From an uncultured archaeon (lineage in GTDB: Archaea > Halobacteriota > Methanosarcinia > Methanotrichales > Methanotrichaceae): 10,141 nucleotides of DNA. The first letter of the stretch is position 1. Each line of letters opens with the position of its first letter. Position numbers and translations under genes: made by a program. Positions 5,974 through 10,141 of this stretch are shown here, piece after piece. Where the stretch lies: assembly GCA_902385025.1 (NCBI GenBank), contig CABMDX010000051.1, forward strand, positions 1 to 10,141. Direction: 5' to 3'. The notes below the pieces were generated by a model. It was given only the letters and a program-made list of their open reading frames with translations. It searched no databases and had not been told where the DNA came from.

Positions 5974-7194
5974 TTGAAGGATTATCTCACAATGGATGAC
6001 GTCATGCTTGATAATAAAAGGGTCCTGGTAAGAGTGGACTTCAACTCACCCATGGACCCCAGCGGAAACATTCTGGATGATAAGCGAATCAAGAGCCATT
6101 TGGAGACGCTGCGTGCTCTGGAGGACTGTCGGGTGGTCCTCATGGCTCATCAGAGCCGGGCAGGCAAGAAGGACTATACCACGCTGGAGGTTCATGCCCG
6201 CCAGGCTACAAGGCTTCTGCGCCGAGATGTTACCTATATCGATGACATCTTCGGCTCTCATGCTCGGGAGGCCATAAAGTCCCTGGAGCCGGGAGAGGTC
6301 CTGCTCCTGGAGAACACCCGCTTTTATGCGGAAGAGAATATGACTCGTTCGCCCGCGGACCATGCCAAGAGCCACATGGTGAAGAAGCTGGCGCCTCTTT
6401 TCGATCTATTCATCAATGATGCCTTTGCCGTATCACATCGCTCACACTGCTCCGTGGTCGGCTTCACTGAGGTTTTGCCCAGCATTGCCGGGCTTCTCAT
6501 GGATAAAGAGATCACTGCGCTGGATAAGGGTCTGAAGGGGCATGAGCACCCAACAGTCTTCTCTTTGGGGGGGACCAAAGCAGACGACTCCATCAAGGTC
6601 ACTCAAAATGTTCTTGGTCGCGGCGGTGCCGATAAGATCCTGACCTCCGGCGTGGTCGCTACCGTCTTTATGATGGCTGCAGGAATGGATGTTGGCGAAG
6701 CCAATCGCAAGTTCGTGGAGGATCAGGAGTACCTTGACCAGATACCCATCGCGGCCAAGCTCCTCAAGGAGTATCCTGGCAAGATCGCCATGCCTGTTGA
6801 TCTGGCATTGAATAAGAACGGCGAAAGAGTGGAAATTTCCGTGGATAAGCTTCCCACAGATCTGCCCATAGCGGACATTGGTCTTGAAACCATCGTCGGC
6901 TACAGCAAGGATCTGAAAGATGCCAAGGTCACAGTTCTCAATGGGCCTACCGGCATCTTCGAGCAGGAGAATTTCAAGCTGGGAACCTCAGAGCTGCTGA
7001 AGGCAGCCACCGAGTCGGACTATTCCATTGTCGGCGGAGGCCATAGCGTGGCGGCTATCGAGCAACTGGGTCTCGAGGCCAAGTTCTCGCATGTGAGCAT
7101 GGGCGGTGGAGCAAGCATTACTTATCTATCGGGCGAGCCCTTGCCAGGCATAGAGGCCTTGAAGAAGGCTGCCCTTCGGGCGCGCAAGGCCTGA
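5974..7194 (+). CDS. pgk: Phosphoglycerate kinase (archaeal type)
   Basis: Cytosolic enzyme interconverting 3-phosphoglycerate plus ATP with 1,3-bisphosphoglycerate plus ADP. In a methanogen it would work mainly toward gluconeogenesis. The 406 residues match the family length and carry both lobes: the N-lobe substrate basic patch Arg20/Asp22/Asn24 in RVDFNSP, Arg38, the HQSR motif at 59-62 (archaeal form of HLGR), Arg116 in ENTRFY and Arg156 in AVSHRSH; the nucleotide-binding GGTKADDS (199-206, Lys202), NGPTGIFE (323-330), GGGHS (354-358) and SMGGGASITYL (375-385). GGGHS replaces the bacterial/eukaryotic GGGDT, which I regard as usual for archaeal enzymes. Translation starts at a TTG, supported by a strong SD. 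The gene has its own promoter and terminator, so it is monocistronic, divergent from the pseudogene and convergent with the DHH gene. Confidence 0.97.
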   Translation: MKDYLTMDDVMLDNKRVLVRVDFNSPMDPSGNILDDKRIKSHLETLRALEDCRVVLMAHQSRAGKKDYTTLEVHARQATRLLRRDVTYIDDIFGSHAREAIKSLEPGEVLLLENTRFYAEENMTRSPADHAKSHMVKKLAPLFDLFINDAFAVSHRSHCSVVGFTEVLPSIAGLLMDKEITALDKGLKGHEHPTVFSLGGTKADDSIKVTQNVLGRGGADKILTSGVVATVFMMAAGMDVGEANRKFVEDQEYLDQIPIAAKLLKEYPGKIAMPVDLALNKNGERVEISVDKLPTDLPIADIGLETIVGYSKDLKDAKVTVLNGPTGIFEQENFKLGTSELLKAATESDYSIVGGGHSVAAIEQLGLEAKFSHVSMGGGASITYLSGEPLPGIEALKKAALRARKA

Positions 7195-7209
7195 AAGCCA
7201 TTTTTTTTT
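7195..7209 (+). terminator. T9 terminator of pgk
   Basis: Nine consecutive T residues (7201-7209) begin six bases after the pgk stop, preceded only by a weak GGC/GCC pairing across the stop codon. A run of this length is a typical archaeal intrinsic terminator. It sits in the 34-base gap between the convergent pgk and DHH genes. The small palindrome CTTCACGAAG (7214-7223) beside it lacks a following T run on either strand. Confidence 0.7.
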
Positions 7210-7228
7210 GGTGCTTCACGAAGTAAAA

Positions 7229-8167
7229 TTAGGGCAGGCTATCCGCAGTCCTTTTTGCGCACAGATCCAGCAGAGCTGCTGGCTTTGCTCTTGCTTCCAG
7301 GGCTGCTGCCGCTTTGTGGCCGCCGCCCTCGCCTCCATGTACCTCTGCAATGCCGCGCATGATCTCTGCCAGGTCCAGCCCCGCCCTTGCGGCATCTCGA
7401 CCGGCCCTGCTGCTGATGCGTACCAGGTTTCCATGTCTTCCTGCAGCAAAGGCCACATCGGCACCAAGCTCCACAAGTGCCATGGCAGCCGAGCCCTCGA
7501 AGGAATTTATTTCGGTCGTGGCAATCAGCCAAGGGCCCTTGCGTTCTATCTTTGCCCTTGAGGCGGCCTTCAGGGAGGCAATCCTCTGGGAGATATCGGC
7601 AGGAACGGACAGGGCGCTTTGTGCCTCTTCATAATCAAATCCGCCTGCCTCCAGAAGCTCTGCGGCAGTCCGGAAAGTTGAGGGCGTCGCTCTCTTGAAG
7701 CGGCCCGTGTCTGAGATCATGCCCACCAGAAGACCAAGCACCATATTCCGGCTGGCTGTCTTTCCGTTCTCCCTTAAAATCGTCCAGACGATCTCTGCGG
7801 TGGATTTGGCAGGCTTCTGGATGAAGAACAATGCATCATGCAGCATTCCCGTGTCCTGATGGTGGTCCACCAGGGCATATTTTGCCAGGGGAGTGTCTCC
7901 CAGTTGCAGTCGCACAGAGGTGTCCACCACAACGACCAGATCGTAGTCCTTTGTTGTGGGATTTATCAACACCTGTGCGCCGATAATGCCTGCCAGGGCC
8001 TGGCCCGTTCGGCTGAGATCATCAACGGCCCCAAGAGAGCCGCCAAAGGCCTGCTGTAGGGCAAAAGCGCTCCCGATGGCATCGGGATCGGCATTTCGGT
8101 GAGCGAGATAGAGAACTTGCTCATACTTGCCGACGTGTTCTCCAAAATCGCTCTCGCCAATCTGCAT
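7229..8167 (-). CDS. DHH/DHHA1-family phosphoesterase (NrnA/RecJ-like)
   Basis: A 312-residue two-domain phosphoesterase. The N-terminal DHH domain shows the metal ligands in order: His23/Asp27/Asp29 in HRNADPDAIG (motif I), Asp82 in VVDTS (motif II), Asp101-His102-His103 in the DHH motif proper, and Asp153 in SDTGRF (motif IV). The C-terminal DHHA1 domain ends with the substrate-binding GGGH at 281-284 within HGGEGGGHKAAA. Members of this family hydrolyse short oligonucleotides, pAp, cyclic dinucleotides or single-stranded DNA/RNA using Mn2+. The length and lack of extra domains fit the NrnA-like group better than full RecJ, but the substrate cannot be told from sequence. No CBS or membrane domain is fused, so it is cytosolic. 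The ATG at 8167 has no clear SD, consistent with a near-leaderless transcript from the TATA box at 8194-8201. It converges on pgk, so its neighbours do not inform function. Confidence 0.9.
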   Translation of the reverse strand: MQIGESDFGEHVGKYEQVLYLAHRNADPDAIGSAFALQQAFGGSLGAVDDLSRTGQALAGIIGAQVLINPTTKDYDLVVVVDTSVRLQLGDTPLAKYALVDHHQDTGMLHDALFFIQKPAKSTAEIVWTILRENGKTASRNMVLGLLVGMISDTGRFKRATPSTFRTAAELLEAGGFDYEEAQSALSVPADISQRIASLKAASRAKIERKGPWLIATTEINSFEGSAAMALVELGADVAFAAGRHGNLVRISSRAGRDAARAGLDLAEIMRGIAEVHGGEGGGHKAAAALEARAKPAALLDLCAKRTADSLP

Positions 8168-8193
8168 GGCTCATGTGTTTTTGCATCCGCGAT

Positions 8194-8201
8194 TGATATA
8201 G
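8194..8201 (-). promoter_or_regulatory. Putative TATA box of the DHH gene
   Basis: CTATATCA on the minus strand lies about 30 bases before the ATG at 8167. Archaeal spacing puts the transcription start only a few bases before the start codon, which would explain the missing ribosome binding site. Confidence 0.45.
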
Positions 8202-8215
8202 GTTGTCTTCGAAAT

Positions 8216-8222
8216 AAAAAAA
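8216..8222 (-). terminator. U-tract terminator of the exported-protein gene
   Basis: Seven A residues on the plus strand (T7 on the minus strand) begin 17 bases past the TGA at 8241-8239. I find no strong hairpin before them. The position and length suit an archaeal U-tract terminator separating this gene from the DHH gene. Confidence 0.5.
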
Positions 8223-8238
8223 GGATTTTATGCCGGGA

Positions 8239-8868
8239 TCACGGACAGGGCAGTGTCAGAATCGATGCGTTTCCAGTCTCAAGCTGAATGTGAATATTTG
8301 CATATCCTGAATACATGCCGCTCATCGAGTATATTGGCGTTGCAGTGGAACTCTTCTGAATCCTGGCACCGATCTTGGCAGTTCCCTCTATCTCGGACTT
8401 GATGTCGTAGACGGAATTCTGGTCGGTCTGGCTAATGGATGTATCTTTGACGAGGTCGGTTATGTCTGAGTAGCTCTCGGAAAATTGGGAGCCGACCTCA
8501 TAATTCTTGGAGCATAAGGCATTCTTGAGATCGCTTTGGGTGACGCCGGCGAATTTGGCGGGTTTATTCTGGTAGACACCCCATTCATTGGCCCATATCT
8601 CGTCGTAGCCATCGGGATAGCCGCCGTAGACCTGGGCGTCGATGGTTCTGGAGATTGTGCCGGTGCCTCTTGTTCCCATGACCAGCTTTTGACCTGCAAG
8701 GCCGGATTCCGTCTGATAAATGCGCATGTCGCTCGAATATCCTGAGGCATAAATCCAGGAATGCTCGGTGAGGTTTTGCGGAACGCCCCTGGCCAAAGGA
8801 AAGAAAATATTAGTGCTGGTGATAATACATAGCGCCGACAGTAATAACAACCCTTGCCACCATCTCAT
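8239..8868 (-). CDS. Exported protein of unknown function (209 residues)
   Basis: I do not recognise a named family. The N-terminus MRWWQGLLLLSALCIITSTN is a signal peptide or membrane anchor (hydrophobic about 7-23). The remainder is a polar, aromatic-rich domain with a G-T-R-G-T-G-T-I-S-R segment (65-74), a Tyr/Trp-rich stretch around 81-99 (YGGYPDGYDEIWANEWGVY), a serine/aspartate-rich middle (129-155) and a C-terminus rich in beta-prone residues ending LTLPCP. Apart from Cys14 in the signal, the only cysteines are Cys119 and Cys208, a possible disulfide in the exported form. The style recalls a lineage-restricted family of Methanothrix secreted proteins, but that is an impression. Start: the ATG at 8868 has GAGGTG (complement of 8874-8879) five bases upstream, a strong SD, and a near-consensus TATA box. 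It is thus an independently expressed real gene, probably well transcribed. Confidence 0.85.
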   Translation of the reverse strand: MRWWQGLLLLSALCIITSTNIFFPLARGVPQNLTEHSWIYASGYSSDMRIYQTESGLAGQKLVMGTRGTGTISRTIDAQVYGGYPDGYDEIWANEWGVYQNKPAKFAGVTQSDLKNALCSKNYEVGSQFSESYSDITDLVKDTSISQTDQNSVYDIKSEIEGTAKIGARIQKSSTATPIYSMSGMYSGYANIHIQLETGNASILTLPCP

Positions 8869-8873
8869 CTGAA

Positions 8874-8916
8874 CACCTCGACCCAGAGCGTTACTTGATA
8901 GTGCATTGAATATAAA
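8874..8916 (-). promoter_or_regulatory. Promoter and SD of the exported-protein gene
   Basis: TTTATATT (complement of 8909-8916) is almost the archaeal TATA consensus. It predicts a start near 8886 and a leader of about 17 bases that holds the SD GAGGTG (8874-8879). This is the best promoter/SD combination in the window. It begins 24 bases after the nop5 stop codon, where no T run terminates nop5, so some readthrough from nop5 is possible. Confidence 0.7.
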
Positions 8917-8939
8917 TCTGATCCCTAGCCCATTCTATC

Positions 8940-9800
8940 CTATTTGGGCTTCTTGCACCTCTGCCTGATGTCCGCCAGGCGCAGATCCAGAGATGTTTTC
9001 AATTCGGGCGATATGGCGGCTCCGTAGCAATCCATCCTGGCGGCGATCGCCAGCTTTCCTGCCAGCGTCCTGGATACCTTGCCCCGCAGCCTCTTTGGGG
9101 CCCCGAGAACTGCTGGATGCCGATAAATTAGGCCATGCTTGGGCGAGGGGGCATGCCCTTTGAGATGCTTGAAGAGCGACTTCTCTGCACCCATGATCTG
9201 CACCCGGCTGGCCGGCATCTCTGCCAGTCGCTGCAGGCCTCCGGACCGCGAAATGATTCTGGCTGCCAGGAGTGGTCCTGCCAGAAGAGATAGGTTCGGA
9301 GCAATGCTCTCTGCGGCCATGCTTACCTCTGCCTCCATGGCACGGCGGGACTCCCGGAGATTGAGGATGGATCTCGCCAGCTCGCCTGTTACTTTATCCT
9401 GGCTGAGGGCAAGGGCCAGGTCCCTGCCATGCACAATTTCCTGCTGGCGCAGGCGTGACCATTCATAGAGCCTCTCGTCCAGCAAATTCACGGCATGATG
9501 CAGGTCATCCAGGGCCTCCACCGCCTGCAGCAGATCCTGCTCTTTCGTGGTCAGAGCAATGAGCTTCTGGCGTACCAGTTCTACCGCCACATCCCTGAGG
9601 CGGGAGTTGTATTCCCGGTCGCTTTTCACAAATCCAAGGGATTTGGCCAGAGCGCGCAGATCCGGCTGAGGAAGATCTGATTGCGCTGCGTTCACATCAC
9701 TCGGCTCCAGAAGCGCCATGACCATATGCTCCTCATCGCCGGGCGCCTGCAGGGTTCCTGCTTCCGGGTTGATTTTTCCAAACCAGGTCTTGATCTCCAT
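8940..9800 (-). CDS. nop5: Nop5/Nop56/Prp31-family box C/D RNP protein
   Basis: Core scaffold protein of archaeal box C/D sRNPs, which with L7Ae and fibrillarin directs 2'-O-methylation of rRNA and tRNA. The 286 residues comprise a short N-terminal domain (about 1-80, fibrillarin-binding in the family), a shortened coiled-coil region (about 90-165), and a well-kept NOP domain. The latter shows APNLSLLAGPLLAARII (167-183), GGLQRLAEMPASRVQIMGAEK (187-207), LFKHLKGHAPSPKHGLIYRHP (209-229) and GKVSRTLAGKLAIAARMDCYG (240-260), then a basic tail. The length is near that of the short Nop5 of Archaeoglobus, below the about 400 of other archaea. The usual EWYGLHFPE motif is reduced to EWSRLRQQE (113-121), and there is no fibrillarin gene on either side. 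The ATG at 9800 has only a weak SD. The family call is firm; whether this is the main Nop5 or a second, divergent copy is open. Confidence 0.92.
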   Translation of the reverse strand: MEIKTWFGKINPEAGTLQAPGDEEHMVMALLEPSDVNAAQSDLPQPDLRALAKSLGFVKSDREYNSRLRDVAVELVRQKLIALTTKEQDLLQAVEALDDLHHAVNLLDERLYEWSRLRQQEIVHGRDLALALSQDKVTGELARSILNLRESRRAMEAEVSMAAESIAPNLSLLAGPLLAARIISRSGGLQRLAEMPASRVQIMGAEKSLFKHLKGHAPSPKHGLIYRHPAVLGAPKRLRGKVSRTLAGKLAIAARMDCYGAAISPELKTSLDLRLADIRQRCKKPK

Positions 9801-9860
9801 TTAATCATCTTTCCATCAGGAGGCGCTGGGATAGATCACTTTCGCCCCGCACAGAGTTCC

Positions 9861-9870
9861 TTTAAATACT
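9861..9870. promoter_or_regulatory. Putative shared divergent TATA element between nop5 and the RPA gene
   Basis: TTTAAATA at 9861-9868 reads as a TATA-like box on the plus strand, and its complement TATTTAAA does so on the minus strand because of the TTTAAA palindrome. Plus-strand use predicts a start near 9890 (leader about 34 bases to the ATG at 9924); minus-strand use predicts one near 9840 (leader about 40 bases to the ATG at 9800). No better box is seen in the 123-base intergenic region. Confidence 0.45.
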
Positions 9871-9923
9871 ATCTGCACCCAGTTACTGTTACCTCTCAAT
9901 AAAAATTAGGGGGCAGATTGTTT

Positions 9924-10141
9924 ATGAAAGAACTGGTGGATCAGATATCAGCCCGCCTCAGGGATCAGAAGATCGAGGTTCCTGACGAGGAGATTGCGTC
10001 TCGCCTAAAGAAGCTCATAGAGGATTTTCGGGTGCCTGAGAGCGAGGCCAGAAGATCGGTTTTGAATTTCTTTTTAAAGGAGCATGGCATTGTGCCCCAG
10101 GCCAGAGCCGGCTCTGAGAAGGTCAAGATCTCGGAGATCAA
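9924..10141 (+). CDS. Replication factor A-like ssDNA-binding protein, N-terminal part (runs off right edge)
   Basis: An ATG at 9924 preceded by GGGGG (9909-9913, ten bases upstream) opens a frame that stays open to the window end: 72 complete codons. The sequence begins MKELVDQISARLRDQKIEV, continues with a helical segment including DFRVPESEARRSVLNFFLKE (about 35-54) and ends at VKISEI. This is the pattern of the N-terminal helical region of archaeal RPA large subunits (a conserved F-x-V-P-x-x-E-A-x-R-S-V stretch, then an OB-fold entered through V-K-I-S-x-I). RPA coats single-stranded DNA during replication and repair. The OB folds and zinc finger, if any, lie outside the window, so the family is likely but not proven. 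It is divergent from nop5 and close enough to share a promoter region. Confidence 0.72.
   Translation, partial: MKELVDQISARLRDQKIEVPDEEIASRLKKLIEDFRVPESEARRSVLNFFLKEHGIVPQARAGSEKVKISEI

Noticed and set aside
7210..7223. Palindrome TGCTTCACGAAGTA between pgk and the DHH gene as a bidirectional terminator
   Set aside because: The loop would be two bases and no T run follows it in either direction; the T9 tract before it is sufficient for pgk.
7239..7698. Alternative frames inside the DHH gene, including plus-strand ones
   Set aside because: The 312-residue minus frame carries all DHH and DHHA1 motifs; the others are compositional shadows.
9139..9902. Plus-strand frames opposite nop5 and in the divergent region
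   Set aside because: Conserved NOP domain lies on the minus strand; the plus frames are shadows, and the one ending at 9902 only crosses the promoter region.

Overview
The window looks like a chromosomal segment of a methanogenic archaeon, most probably a Methanothrix (Methanosaeta)-like member of the Methanosarcinales. The domain call rests on a Nop5-type box C/D RNP protein, the N-terminus of an archaeal replication factor A, an archaeal-type phosphoglycerate kinase, AT-rich TATA boxes about 25-40 bases before genes, and oligo-T tracts after them. The genus-level guess rests on the style of the secreted beta-propeller protein, the pentapeptide/ion-channel remnant and the small exported protein. 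It is inference from memory of such genomes, not a search result.

Layout: (1) Positions 1-1513, minus strand: pdxS and pdxT, the two subunits of the DXP-independent pyridoxal 5'-phosphate synthase, abut exactly (TAA then GTG). They are followed by the first 13 codons of another cistron that runs off the left edge behind a strong ribosome binding site. (2) Positions 1615-5243, minus strand: a self-contained unit of promoter, a 1172-residue secreted protein made almost wholly of about 27 TolB/PD40-like propeller blades, and a hairpin/U-tract terminator overlapping its stop codon. (3) Positions 5215-5785, minus strand: a decayed gene whose recognisable pieces lie in all three minus frames, namely a pentapeptide-repeat N-terminus and the last membrane segment of a channel-like C-terminus. 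Nothing further is evident from 5786 to about 5925. (4) Positions 5929-7209, plus strand: pgk with its own TATA box, strong Shine-Dalgarno, TTG start and T9 terminator. (5) Positions 7229-8201, minus strand and convergent with pgk: a DHH/DHHA1 phosphoesterase. (6) Positions 8216-8916, minus strand: a 209-residue exported protein of unknown function with a near-perfect TATA box and SD. (7) Positions 8940-9800, minus strand: a Nop5-family protein without an adjacent fibrillarin gene. (8) Position 9924 to the right edge, plus strand: the start of an RPA-like ssDNA-binding protein, divergent from nop5 with a possibly shared TATA palindrome.

Only pdxS/pdxT form an obvious functional pair (lyase plus glutaminase, one complex). 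The remaining genes look like independent housekeeping units (gluconeogenesis/glycolysis, nucleotide or nucleic acid phosphoester hydrolysis, rRNA modification, DNA replication/repair) interspersed with cell-surface genes. I see no CRISPR array, tRNA, rRNA, integrase or insertion sequence, and no convincing new defence-like system. The most unusual objects are the giant propeller array and the channel-gene remnant beside it.
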